From: Allostella sp. ATCC 35155
Lineage (GTDB): Bacteria > Pseudomonadota > Alphaproteobacteria > ATCC43930 > Allostellaceae
Length of the DNA stretch: 64,000 nt
Direction: 5' to 3'
Assembly (NCBI GenBank): GCA_006738865.1
Contig: AP019701.1
Coordinates: 4,909,974 to 4,973,973 of the forward strand
Under the pieces are notes generated by a model that made no database searches, was not told the origin of the DNA, and saw only the letters and a list, made by a program, of their open reading frames with translations. Positions within the stretch are counted from its first letter, which is position 1. Every line of letters starts with the position of its first letter. Positions 35,365 to 46,110 of this stretch are shown piece by piece. The position numbers and the translations under genes are program-made.

Positions 35365-36624
35365 TCAGGCAGCCAGACGGTCGGCGATGCGCTCGAACGG
35401 CTCCACGGCACCGATCGGCCCCATCGCCGCGACGGTTGGCCGGCCCGCGCGCAGACGCGACGCCACGCGGGCGACCGAGTCGGCATCCACCGCATCGAGT
35501 CGCGCCAGGGTCTCCTCGGTGGAGATCGCTCGCCCATGCACCAGCAGCTGGTGGGCCAGGCTCTCGGCCCGGTTCGAAGTGCTCTCCCGGGACATCAGCA
35601 GGCTGGCGCGAAGCTGCGCCTTGGCGCGCGCCAGTTCGCCGGGCTCCAGCCGGCCGCCGATCGCCAGCACCTCGTCGCACAGGACGGGGACGAGTTCCTT
35701 GACCTCCCGCTCGCCGGTGCCGGCATAGACGCCGAAGATCCCGCCGTCATGGAAGGAGGAGCTGAAGGCATAGATCGAGTAGACCAGCCCGCGCTTCTCG
35801 CGGATCTCCTGGAACAGGCGCGAGGACATGCCACCGCCGAGCAGCGTCGCCAGCACCTGCATGGCATGGTGGTCGGGGTCGGTGTAGGACACCCCCGGAA
35901 AGCCGACCACGAGGTGAATCTGTTCGAGGTCGCGCTCCTCGCGGAAGTCCCCGCCCGCATACTGCCCGGGCTCGACGCCGGGCGCCGGCTCGCTCGGGAT
36001 GGCGGTGAAGGCCCGCGCCGCCATGTCGACCAGCTGGTCGTGATCGATGGCGCCCGCGGCCGACACGACCATCGCCGGGGCGTGATAGTGGCCGCGCATA
36101 TAGTCGACGAGCGCCCGGCGCGGCAGTTCGGACACCGTCTCCACCGTGCCGAGCACGGGCCGTCCCATGGCCTGCCCGGGATAGGCCGTCGCCTGGAAAT
36201 GGTCGAAGACGATGTCGTCCGGAGTGTCCTCCGCCTGCCCGATCTCCTGCAGGATGACCTGCCGCTCGCGGTCGAACTCCGCCGGATCGAAGGTCGAATG
36301 CTGCAGGATGTCGGCCAGGATATCGAGCCCCAGCGGCACGTCGTCCTTCAGGACCTTCGCGTAGTAGGCGGTCTGCTCGCGCGCGGTGTAGGCGTTGAGA
36401 TGGCCGCCGACGGCCTCGATCTCCTCGGCGATGGCGCGGGCCGAACGCCGTTCGGTGCCCTTGAATGCCATGTGCTCGAGGAAATGGGCGACGCCGTTGA
36501 TCGCCGCCGGCTCGTTGCGGGCGCCCGCGTCGACATAGACCCCGAGCGAGACGGTGGCGACGCCCTCCATCCGGTCCGTGGCAATGCGCAGGCCGCCCGG
36601 CAGTGTCGTGATGCGCACCGTCAT
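35365..36624 (-). CDS. M16 family zinc peptidase (mitochondrial-processing-peptidase-like)
   Basis: This 419-aa metalloprotease has the inverted zinc motif HFLEH at residues 47-51 and the third ligand region RERQVILQEIGQAEDTP near residue 120. The single-domain-pair length and GLVYSIYAFSS segment match the bacterial relatives of mitochondrial processing peptidase. Substrate unknown; it may process peptides. ATG 36624 overlaps the thrC stop by ATGA. Confidence 0.93.
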   Translation of the reverse strand: MTVRITTLPGGLRIATDRMEGVATVSLGVYVDAGARNEPAAINGVAHFLEHMAFKGTERRSARAIAEEIEAVGGHLNAYTAREQTAYYAKVLKDDVPLGLDILADILQHSTFDPAEFDRERQVILQEIGQAEDTPDDIVFDHFQATAYPGQAMGRPVLGTVETVSELPRRALVDYMRGHYHAPAMVVSAAGAIDHDQLVDMAARAFTAIPSEPAPGVEPGQYAGGDFREERDLEQIHLVVGFPGVSYTDPDHHAMQVLATLLGGGMSSRLFQEIREKRGLVYSIYAFSSSFHDGGIFGVYAGTGEREVKELVPVLCDEVLAIGGRLEPGELARAKAQLRASLLMSRESTSNRAESLAHQLLVHGRAISTEETLARLDAVDADSVARVASRLRAGRPTVAAMGPIGAVEPFERIADRLAA

Positions 36625-38027
36625 GCCGCGACGCGCTCGCTATGGTCGGCCACGAAGGCCTCGATGACCGCGAGGTCGTTGGGCAGCACCGTCATCCGCT
36701 CCGGCCGCTCCAGCAGATCGGCCAGACGTTCCGGCAGACGCGGACGGATGCCGGTCGCGCGCTCGACGGCATCGGGGAACTTGGCCGGATGCGCGCTCGC
36801 CAGCGCCACCATCGGCACCGAGCGATCGGCGTGGCAGGCCCGGGCGGTCGACACCGCGATCGCGCTGTGCGGGTCGATGATCTCGCCCGTCGTCTCCCAG
36901 ACGCGCCGGATCTCGGCGAGCGTGCCTGCATCGTCCAGGCGATGCCCGGCGAAACCGGCCCGTGCGCGCCGCCACTGCTCCGGGCTCAGCGTCAGGGTTC
37001 CGTCGCGCCGGAAGTCGGCCATGGCGCGCGCCAGGGCGGTGCCGTCCCGATCATGGAGTTCGAACAGCAGGCGCTCGAAGTTGCTCGACACCTGAATGTC
37101 CATGCTGGGGCTGAGGCTGGGTTCGACGGTGCCGATGGAAAGACTGCCGGTCTCGAGGAAGCGAGCCAGGATATCGTTGCGGTTGGTGCCGATCGCAAGG
37201 TCCACGATCGGCAGTCCCATGTGGCGCGCGGCATGGGCCGCCAGCACGTTGCCGAAGTTCCCCGTCGGCACCGCGAAGGAGATGCCCCGGCCGGGTGCAC
37301 CCAGGGCCACCGCAGCCCAGACATAGTAGGCGACCTGGGCCGCGATGCGGGCCCAGTTGATCGAGTTCACCGCCGACAGCCCGTGACGATCCCGGAACGG
37401 GATGTCGTTGAACATCGCCTTCACGAGATCCTGGCAGTCGTCGAAGGTGCCGCGTACCGCGATGGCGTGGACATTCGGTGCGTCGATCGTCGTCATCTGA
37501 CGCCGCTGCACCTCGGAGACGCGCTCGCCCTCGGGAAAGAGGATGAAGACATCGATCGCCGCACGGTCGCGGCAGGCTTCCATCGCGGCCGATCCGGTGT
37601 CGCCCGACGTGGCTCCGACGATGGTGACGCGCCGGCTGCGGCGCGCCAGCACATGGTCGAACAGCCGCCCGACCACCTGCAGCGCCAGATCCTTGAAGGC
37701 GAGGGTCGGCCCGTGGAAGAGTTCCATCAGCCACTGGTTCGGCCCGAGCTGCTTCAGCGGCACGACGGCGGCGTGCGCGAAATCGCGATAGGCGTCGGCG
37801 ACGATGGCTGCCAGGTCGTCCTCGGCGATGGCTCCGTCGACGAACGGCGCGAGGACGCGGGTCGCGGTCTCGGCATAGTCGCAGCCGGCGAGCGACCGCA
37901 GGTCGTCCGCGGTCAGGACGGGCCACGCCTCCGGCACATAGAGGCCGCCGTCGCGGGCGAGGCCGGCGAGAAGGACGTCGTCGAAGGCGAGCGCCGGCGC
38001 GGCGCCGCGGGTGCTGACGTAGCGCAA
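36621..38027 (-). CDS. thrC: Threonine synthase
   Basis: It converts O-phosphohomoserine to threonine with PLP. The 468-aa protein starts at TTG 38027, giving the family-typical RYVSTRGAAPALAFDDVLLAGLARDGGLYVPE, split here by its first residues; an ACGGAG site lies about 10 nt upstream and no ATG or GTG is available. The PLP lysine is in GPTLAFKDLALQ, followed by VGATSGDTGSAA and SVPTGNFGN-like FAVPTGNFGNVLA. The stop overlaps the M16 start by ATGA. A candidate promoter is at 38060-38088. Confidence 0.93.
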   Translation of the reverse strand: MRYVSTRGAAPALAFDDVLLAGLARDGGLYVPEAWPVLTADDLRSLAGCDYAETATRVLAPFVDGAIAEDDLAAIVADAYRDFAHAAVVPLKQLGPNQWLMELFHGPTLAFKDLALQVVGRLFDHVLARRSRRVTIVGATSGDTGSAAMEACRDRAAIDVFILFPEGERVSEVQRRQMTTIDAPNVHAIAVRGTFDDCQDLVKAMFNDIPFRDRHGLSAVNSINWARIAAQVAYYVWAAVALGAPGRGISFAVPTGNFGNVLAAHAARHMGLPIVDLAIGTNRNDILARFLETGSLSIGTVEPSLSPSMDIQVSSNFERLLFELHDRDGTALARAMADFRRDGTLTLSPEQWRRARAGFAGHRLDDAGTLAEIRRVWETTGEIIDPHSAIAVSTARACHADRSVPMVALASAHPAKFPDAVERATGIRPRLPERLADLLERPERMTVLPNDLAVIEAFVADHSERVAA

Positions 38028-38059
38028 GTCGGGAATGCTCCGTTCGTCGCGAGCCTGCC

Positions 38060-38088
38060 ACCCTAGCGACCGGCCTCCGCCGCCGCAA
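38060..38088 (-). promoter_or_regulatory. Candidate sigma70 promoter of thrC
   Basis: On the minus strand TTGCGG (38088-38083), a 17-nt spacer and TAGGGT (38065-38060) lie about 33 nt upstream of the TTG start. The -35 is the same hexamer as in the candidate argG promoter. Confidence 0.35.
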
Positions 38089-38115
38089 GCCGGCCATCCC
38101 CGCGATCCGTGCGGC

Positions 38116-39627
38116 TCACGCGGTCCGAGGCCGGTGCTCGTCGAGATAGCGCCGCTCCAGATGGCGGCGGAACACGGCGACATCCAAGGGCTTGCCGGTT
38201 GCGCGGCGCAGGATCTCGTCCCACGACAGCAGCGCGCCATGGCCGTGGACATGGCGACGGAGCCACCCGACCAGGGGCCGGAAATCGCCGGCCCCCAGGT
38301 GCCGGCGGAGGTCGGGCTCGGCCGCCTCGGCTGCCGCGAAGAGCTGCGCCGCCATCATGGCGCCCAGCGTGTAGGTAGGGAAATAGCCGAAGCCGCCATC
38401 GTACCAGTGGATGTCCTGCAGGCATCCTGCGCGATCGTCCGCCGGGCGTACGCCGAGCATCGACGCCATGCCGTCGCTCCAGGCACCGGGCAGGTCGGCG
38501 ACGGGCAGGTCGCCGGCGAGCAGCGCCTGTTCGAGACGGAACCGCAGGATGACGTGGAGGGGATAGGCGATCTCGTTCGCGTCGACCCGGATCAGTCCGC
38601 GATCGACCCGCGTGACGAGGCGATGCAGGTTGCCCCCGCTCCAGGCGTCGCCCGTCCCGCCGAACGCCGCCTCCGCGCGAGGCGCCATCCAGCCCGTGAA
38701 CTCCCGGCTGCGGCACGCCTGCATCTCCAGGACCAGCGACTGGCTCTCGTGCACGGCCATCCCGCGGGCCTCGCCCGCCGGCTGGCGCCGGAGATCGGCC
38801 GGCAGGCCCCGCTCATAGAGCGCATGCCCGGTTTCGTGCAGCACGCCCATGATCGCCTTCAGGAAGTCGCCCTCGTCATAGCGTGTCGTAATCCGCACAT
38901 CGTCCGGGCTGCCGCCGCAGAACGGGTGCGCGGACGTATCCAGGCGGCCATGGTCGAAATCGAACCCGATGTTCGCCATCAGTTCGCGCGCAAAGGCGGC
39001 CTGACGTTCCACGGGAAACGGACCAGCCAAGGACAGCGGCGCCGGCTGTTCGTCCTGCAGCGCCATCACCCGATCGAGCAGCGCCGGAAGGAACTCCTCC
39101 AGACGCTCGAATATGCGGTTGCAGTCGGCCGCGCGAAGCCCGGGCTCATAGCCATCGAGCAAGGCGTCGTAGGGCGCGAGCGCGAGCGCCGACCCGAGGG
39201 CTGCGGCTTCTTCCCGAACCAGATCCAGGAGCGCTGCCAGCGTCGGCGCGACGATCGCGTAATCGTTCTCCGTTCGTGCCGATCGCCAGGCCGTCTCGCA
39301 GCGCGACCGGGCGCGCGACAGCTCGGCGACGAGGGCCGACGGCAGGGCGACCGCGCGGCGCCAGCGGCGGCGCATGAGCGCCAGCTGCATTGCCCGGCGC
39401 GGGTCCTCGTCCGGTGCAAGCGCTTCGGCGGCCGCCAGTTCGTCCGCCGTCTCCGGCGCCACCAGCATGGCGTGGGCCAGCTCACGCAGCGTGGCGAGCT
39501 GTTCGGAGCGGCCGTCCGCCGCGCCCGGCGGCATCATGGCGGCCGTATCCCAGTAGAGCATGCCGACCGCCTCCTCGAGGATGGCGATGCGGCGGAACCG
39601 GCTGCAGAGTCGATCGAATGGGGTCAT
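38116..39627 (-). CDS. M32 family carboxypeptidase (Taq type)
   Basis: This 503-aa metallocarboxypeptidase removes C-terminal residues with broad specificity. It has the M32 zinc motif GVLHETGHALYERG (HExxH near residue 260), the third-ligand motif GMAVHESQSLVLE, and MGVLHE/AHPFCGG segments characteristic of the family. ATG 39627 begins MTPFDRLCSRFRRIA. It lies between SURF1 and thrC, where many relatives have no gene or a different one, and is on the same strand as both. Confidence 0.93.
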   Translation of the reverse strand: MTPFDRLCSRFRRIAILEEAVGMLYWDTAAMMPPGAADGRSEQLATLRELAHAMLVAPETADELAAAEALAPDEDPRRAMQLALMRRRWRRAVALPSALVAELSRARSRCETAWRSARTENDYAIVAPTLAALLDLVREEAAALGSALALAPYDALLDGYEPGLRAADCNRIFERLEEFLPALLDRVMALQDEQPAPLSLAGPFPVERQAAFARELMANIGFDFDHGRLDTSAHPFCGGSPDDVRITTRYDEGDFLKAIMGVLHETGHALYERGLPADLRRQPAGEARGMAVHESQSLVLEMQACRSREFTGWMAPRAEAAFGGTGDAWSGGNLHRLVTRVDRGLIRVDANEIAYPLHVILRFRLEQALLAGDLPVADLPGAWSDGMASMLGVRPADDRAGCLQDIHWYDGGFGYFPTYTLGAMMAAQLFAAAEAAEPDLRRHLGAGDFRPLVGWLRRHVHGHGALLSWDEILRRATGKPLDVAVFRRHLERRYLDEHRPRTA

Positions 39628-39679
39628 GGCCCGGCTTGCGCGAATTTCGCCGTCGGCGTCAAGCGCCGCCGGGCAGCCT

Positions 39680-40414
39680 TTATTCCGGGGACGGCTTCGG
39701 ACGGTGATACACGACGTAGATCACGGCCAGCGCGATCGCCAGCAGGAACCAGGTCGCCGCATATTGCAGGTGGTCGTTGGGCAGGCTGACCCGGGTCTGC
39801 CCGCCCAGCGGATAGGTACCGGGATTGGCCGTGTCACCCGCCTCGATATAGACGGGCGCGACTTCCGGCAGTCGCAGGGCGGCCGCCATCGCCGGCAGGT
39901 CCATCGTGAACCACAGGTTCCGGTCGGGCTGGTTGTCGGGAATGAGACCGGACAGCCAGCCGGTGCGGACCTGATTGACGCGGGCGATGCCGTCGATCGC
40001 GACGGGGCCGGCGAGCTGTCCCGGCGCACGGCTGGCGGGATCGCGGCGATCCTTGGGAACCCATCCCCGATTGACGAGCACCGGCGGCCCCTCGGCCCGC
40101 TCTAGCGGCGTGACGATCTGATACCCGTCGTTGCCGCGCCGCGAGACGGCCACGACGTGCAGTTCCTGGTCGTGCCGGAACACCCCTTCGGCACGGACAT
40201 GGCGGAAGGACAGCACCTGCGGCTCCGCGATCCGCGCTGGCAGCAGCAACGCCGGCGCGTCCATTTGCGCTTCCCGCTCGGCGATGAGCGCGGCTTTCCA
40301 CTCGTGCCGCTGGAGCTGCCAGAACGACAGTCCGAGCAGGATCAGCAGGCAGGGGATGACGACCAGCGTCGGGCCGCGCTGCGGGCGGAACCGGAAGGGC
40401 CAACGGTCGGGCAT
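39680..40414 (-). CDS. SURF1 family cytochrome oxidase assembly protein
   Basis: SURF1 helps insert heme a into cytochrome oxidase subunit I. This 244-aa protein has N- and C-terminal membrane helices (LVVIPCLLILLGLSFWQLQRHEW and YAATWFLLAIALAVIYVVYH) flanking a periplasmic domain with VLVNRGWVPKDRRDPASR and NPGTYPLGGQTRVSLPNDHLQY. Two adjacent ATGs at 40417 and 40414 are possible; the second has better spacing from GAGG. It is near the end of the ctaC-to-SURF1 operon. Confidence 0.92.
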   Translation of the reverse strand: MPDRWPFRFRPQRGPTLVVIPCLLILLGLSFWQLQRHEWKAALIAEREAQMDAPALLLPARIAEPQVLSFRHVRAEGVFRHDQELHVVAVSRRGNDGYQIVTPLERAEGPPVLVNRGWVPKDRRDPASRAPGQLAGPVAIDGIARVNQVRTGWLSGLIPDNQPDRNLWFTMDLPAMAAALRLPEVAPVYIEAGDTANPGTYPLGGQTRVSLPNDHLQYAATWFLLAIALAVIYVVYHRPKPSPE

Positions 40415-40422
40415 CATGCGCC

Positions 40423-40788
40423 TCAGCAGTTCGGGTCGGCCATGCGATGCCGATAGTTGAGCGCGACCATGACGCCTTTCAACGGCCGCAGCATGAGCAG
40501 CGCCGTGCCGATGGTGAACGGGGTCCACAATGCCGCGTGCACCCAGAGCGGCGGCTGCCAGCGAAGTTCGACCCAGAGCGCGAGCCCGACCACGAGCGCA
40601 CCCAGGATCAGGATCACGAACACGGCCGGGCCGTCGCCGGAATCGTGGCGGGAGAGATCCAGGCCGCAGACCGGGCAACGATCCCGGACCGACAGGAAAC
40701 CCTGGAAGAGCGGGCCCCGGCCGCAGCGCGGACAGCGTCCGGCGAGGCCCGCCGATGTCGGGGAGGGCGGCGTGCTCAGGCGCCCCAC
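40423..40788 (-). CDS. DUF983 family membrane protein
   Basis: This 121-aa protein has the DUF983 hallmarks: a zinc-ribbon-like RCPRCG and CPVCGLDL pair (residues about 17-41), GDGPAVFVILILGALVVGLAL and WTPFTIGTALLMLRPLKG as two membrane helices, and a YRHRM tail. It is a constant neighbour of ctaE in Alphaproteobacteria and is presumed to aid oxidase assembly. The only suitable start is GTG 40788, overlapping the ctaE 3' end by 13 nt. Confidence 0.85.
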   Translation of the reverse strand: MGRLSTPPSPTSAGLAGRCPRCGRGPLFQGFLSVRDRCPVCGLDLSRHDSGDGPAVFVILILGALVVGLALWVELRWQPPLWVHAALWTPFTIGTALLMLRPLKGVMVALNYRHRMADPNC

Positions 40789-41612
40789 CAGTAGATGCAG
40801 ATGAAGAGGAACAGCCAGACCACGTCGACGAAGTGCCAGTACCAGGCCGCCGCCTCGAAGCCGAAATGATGGTGCGGCTTGAAGTGACCGAGCCACACCC
40901 GGTACCAGCAGACGGCCAGGAAGATCGTCCCGACGATGACGTGGAAACCGTGGAAGCCGGTCGCCATGTAGAAGGTCGAGGAATAGATGTTCTGGCGGAA
41001 ACCGAAGGCCGCGTGGCTGTACTCGTAAGCCTGCAGGCCCGTGAAGAAGAGCCCCAGCAGCACCGTGATCCCGAGCGCCTGCAGCACCTTCTGGCGGTTC
41101 CCCTCGATCAGCTCGTGATGCGCCCAGGTCACCGTGCAGCCGGACAGCAGCAGGATGAGCGTGTTCAGGAAGGGCAGCTCGAAAGCGTCGAAGGTCTGGA
41201 TGTCCGCCGGCGGCCAGATGCCGCCGATCGCCTCGCGCGGGTAGAGGCTGGCGTCGAAGAAGGCCCAGAAGAAGGCCACGAAGAACATCACCTCGGAGGC
41301 GATGAACAGGACCATGCCGTAGCGCAGGCCGAGCTGCACGACGGGGGTGTGATGCCCCTGATGTTCCCCCTCCCGGACGACGTCGCGCCACCACAGGCCC
41401 ATCACCAGCAGCACCGGCGCGACACCGAGCACGACCTTCCAGGCACCGAGCGAGCGGATGCCCTCGGCCATCCCTTCGCCCAGCATCTCCGGATGCATGA
41501 AAAGCAGCGCCATGGCGGCCAGCCACAATGCGGCCATCGACCCGAAGAACGGCCACGGGCTGGGATCGACCAGATGATAGGGATGGGTCTTGGCGTGGGC
41601 GTTGTTGGCCAT
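40776..41612 (-). CDS. ctaE: Cytochrome c oxidase subunit III
   Basis: Subunit III of the aa3-type oxidase, 278 aa, with seven membrane helices. Motifs include HPYHLVDPSPWP at the N-terminus, RYGMVLFIASEVMFFVAFFWAFF with the lipid-binding Glu, GFHGFHVIVGTIFL and the terminal WHFVDVVWLFLFICIYWWG. ATG 41612 follows ctaG by 35 nt in the same operon. Confidence 0.96.
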   Translation of the reverse strand: MANNAHAKTHPYHLVDPSPWPFFGSMAALWLAAMALLFMHPEMLGEGMAEGIRSLGAWKVVLGVAPVLLVMGLWWRDVVREGEHQGHHTPVVQLGLRYGMVLFIASEVMFFVAFFWAFFDASLYPREAIGGIWPPADIQTFDAFELPFLNTLILLLSGCTVTWAHHELIEGNRQKVLQALGITVLLGLFFTGLQAYEYSHAAFGFRQNIYSSTFYMATGFHGFHVIVGTIFLAVCWYRVWLGHFKPHHHFGFEAAAWYWHFVDVVWLFLFICIYWWGA

Positions 41613-41647
41613 GGGCTCTTCCCGCTCGAAGATGTCGTTGTCTGCGC

Positions 41648-42226
41648 TCAGTTGGCGACGGTCGCCGCGGGCGCCGTACCGGAGATGGCGGCCTGCTTGC
41701 CCGGATCGGCGGCCGCCCGGAAGAATGTGTAGGACAAGGTGATGTTGTGGATGTCCCGGGTGCCCGGATCGTCGAGGATGGCCGGGTCCACGAAGAACGC
41801 GACGGGCATGTCCACGGATTCGCCGGGTTCGAGCTTCTGCAGGGTGAAGCAGAAGCATGCCGTCTTGGCGAAATAGGGGGCGGCCTTCTCCGGCGTGACG
41901 TTGAAGGTCGCGGTGCCGACCATCGGCTGCGAGGACATGTTGGTCGCCCGGAACGCCATCAGCCCGTTCTCGCCGATGCGCAGGGTCATGGTCGGCGTCT
42001 CCGGCGCGAACCGCCATGGCAGCTGGCTCTGGACGGTGCCGGAGAAGCGCACCGTCACCGACTTGCCGACGGCTGCGGGACTGGGGGCGTCCGCGCGCAG
42101 TGGCGTGCCGGCAAAGCCGGTCACGCGGCAGAACATCTCGTAGAGCGGCACCGCGGCGAACGATGCTCCGATCATCACGAAGACGACACCCGTGAGCACG
42201 AGCGCGGTGCGGCCGTGGCGGGTCAC
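41648..42226 (-). CDS. ctaG: Cytochrome c oxidase assembly protein CtaG (Cox11)
   Basis: Cox11 delivers copper to the CuB site of subunit I. The 192-aa protein has a single N-terminal membrane helix (ALVLTGVVFVMIGASFAAVPLYEMFC) and a periplasmic domain with the copper motif KTACFCFTLQKL (C-F-C near residue 120) and MPVAFFVDP. It starts at GTG 42226 in a GTGA overlap with the small upstream gene. Confidence 0.94.
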   Translation of the reverse strand: MTRHGRTALVLTGVVFVMIGASFAAVPLYEMFCRVTGFAGTPLRADAPSPAAVGKSVTVRFSGTVQSQLPWRFAPETPTMTLRIGENGLMAFRATNMSSQPMVGTATFNVTPEKAAPYFAKTACFCFTLQKLEPGESVDMPVAFFVDPAILDDPGTRDIHNITLSYTFFRAAADPGKQAAISGTAPAATVAN

Positions 42227-42354
42227 AGCTTGCCCATCCGTACGATGGTGACGGCGTAGAACAGCACGACGAGCCCGGCGAGAACGGCCAGCATCGCCAG
42301 GTTCCGGACGCGGCGGCGGCGCCGATCCTCGGGGGTCATGGCCACGGCCGCCAT
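42223..42354 (-). CDS. Small single-span membrane protein (CoxF-like)
   Basis: A 43-aa protein, [18 protein letters not shown] then a membrane helix LAMLAVLAGLVVLFYAVTIVRMG. Such tiny proteins sit between ctaB and ctaG in many alphaproteobacterial oxidase operons and are called CoxF or similar; the role is unproven. The ATG at 42354 overlaps the ctaB stop (TAATG), and the stop overlaps the ctaG GTG, so it is coupled on both sides. ATG 42339 is an alternative. Confidence 0.8.
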   Translation of the reverse strand: MAAVAMTPEDRRRRRVRNLAMLAVLAGLVVLFYAVTIVRMGKL

Positions 42355-43265
42355 TACAGCGTGGCGACGCCACGGTCGAGAAGGACCGAGGCGAAGAGAA
42401 GGAAGAGATAGAGGATCGAGAAGGCGAAGAGCCGCATCGCCGACCGGTCGCTCTGGTCCCGCATCACGCGGAGCGCACCCAGCACGAACAGGAGGTCGAG
42501 CACGACCGCGACACCGCCATACAGCGGCCCGACAAATCCCAGCAGCCAGGGCGCGAGGGTGACCGGCACCAGGACCAGCGTGTAGAGCAGAATCTGGCGC
42601 TGCGTCTCGCGCGCGCCCGCCACGTTCGGCAGCATCGGCACGCCGGCCCGCTCGTAGTCGCCCGAACGATAGAGTGCCAGCGCCCAGAAGTGCGGCGGGG
42701 TCCAGAAAAAGATGATCGCGAACAGCAGCACCGGAAAGAGCGACACGTCGCCCGTGACCGCTGCCCATCCGATCATCGGCGGAAACGCCCCCGCCGCGCC
42801 GCCGATGACGATGTTCTGCGGCGTGCGGCGCTTCAGCCAGATCGTGTAGACGAAGACGTAGAAGCCGATGGTCAGCGCCAGCAGCGCAGCGGCGGCATAG
42901 TTGACCGCAAGCCCCATCACCAGCACCGAGCCGGCCGCCAGCGCGACGCCGAACGCGAGCGCTTCCTCGGCAGGCACCCGGCCGGTCACGACCGGGCGGG
43001 ACTGCGTGCGCCGCATGACCGCGTCGATGTCGCGGTCGTACCACATGTTGATGGCGCCGGACGCGCCGGCACCAACCGCGATGCAGAGCAGCGCCACGCC
43101 GGCGAGCAGGGGATGCAGATCGCCCGGCGCGACGAGCAGGCCGACCAAGCCGGTGAAGACCACGAGCGACATCACCCGCGGCTTCATCAGCTGGACGAAG
43201 TCGCCGACCCCCGCCGCGGATGCGACAGGGGCGCGGCTCGTCGCCTGGCTCGTGACGTCAGTCAC
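42354..43265 (-). CDS. ctaB: Protoheme IX farnesyltransferase (heme O synthase)
   Basis: This UbiA-superfamily enzyme farnesylates heme b to heme O, the precursor of heme A. The 303-aa protein has about nine membrane helices and the two Asp-rich sites [19 protein letters not shown] and [28 protein letters not shown], plus [11 protein letters not shown]. It lies 30 nt downstream of ctaD in the oxidase operon. Confidence 0.95.
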   Translation of the reverse strand: MTDVTSQATSRAPVASAAGVGDFVQLMKPRVMSLVVFTGLVGLLVAPGDLHPLLAGVALLCIAVGAGASGAINMWYDRDIDAVMRRTQSRPVVTGRVPAEEALAFGVALAAGSVLVMGLAVNYAAAALLALTIGFYVFVYTIWLKRRTPQNIVIGGAAGAFPPMIGWAAVTGDVSLFPVLLFAIIFFWTPPHFWALALYRSGDYERAGVPMLPNVAGARETQRQILLYTLVLVPVTLAPWLLGFVGPLYGGVAVVLDLLFVLGALRVMRDQSDRSAMRLFAFSILYLFLLFASVLLDRGVATL

Positions 43266-43295
43266 CGTTCGCCCTCGACCCGGATGTCCGCCGGC

Positions 43296-45784
<2,489 letters not shown>

Positions 45785-45872
45785 CTCGTGCGCCTCGTTC
45801 CGCATGCCCGCGCGGGCCCATCGGCGCGGGACGAACTTCTCGCCGGATGCCTCCGGCCCGCAGTTCGCGCGG

Positions 45873-45901
45873 ACCGTACACCCAACCCGGGGCCGTCTCA
45901 A
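45873..45901 (-). promoter_or_regulatory. Candidate sigma70 promoter of the cta operon
   Basis: On the minus strand TTGAGA (45901-45896), 17 nt, then TACGGT (45878-45873), about 90 nt upstream of the ctaC start. Confidence 0.4.
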
Positions 45902-46039
45902 CCCTGGCGCCCGGAGCGCCCTCGGCCGAGGGTCCGAATTCCATGTTTCTTCCATGAAATCAACATGATGCGGCCGAATGTCGCATCGCGGCCGCGGCCG
46001 CGCCGAGCCACGGATCCGACCCTTTGGCGGCCCGCGTGG

Positions 46040-46068
46040 TTGACCGCGGAAGGGGCGGGTCCGATATC
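46040..46068 (+). promoter_or_regulatory. Candidate sigma70 promoter of tldD
   Basis: TTGACC (46040-46045), 17 nt, then GATATC (46063-46068), 42 nt before the tldD ATG at 46111. The -35 is good and the -10 moderate. Confidence 0.4.
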
Positions 46069-46110
46069 TGTTCGAACCGTCATGCCGCCTTCAGCCCCGG
46101 GAAATTCGCC

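Larger units (their letters stand above)
45785..46110. other. Divergent ctaC/tldD regulatory region
   Basis: No gene in these 326 bases. It holds candidate promoters in both directions, given separately, and an AT-richer core near 45940-45970 with an inverted repeat CATGTT-N14-AACATG (45942-45967) midway between the two promoters, which could bind a shared regulator. Confidence 0.5.
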
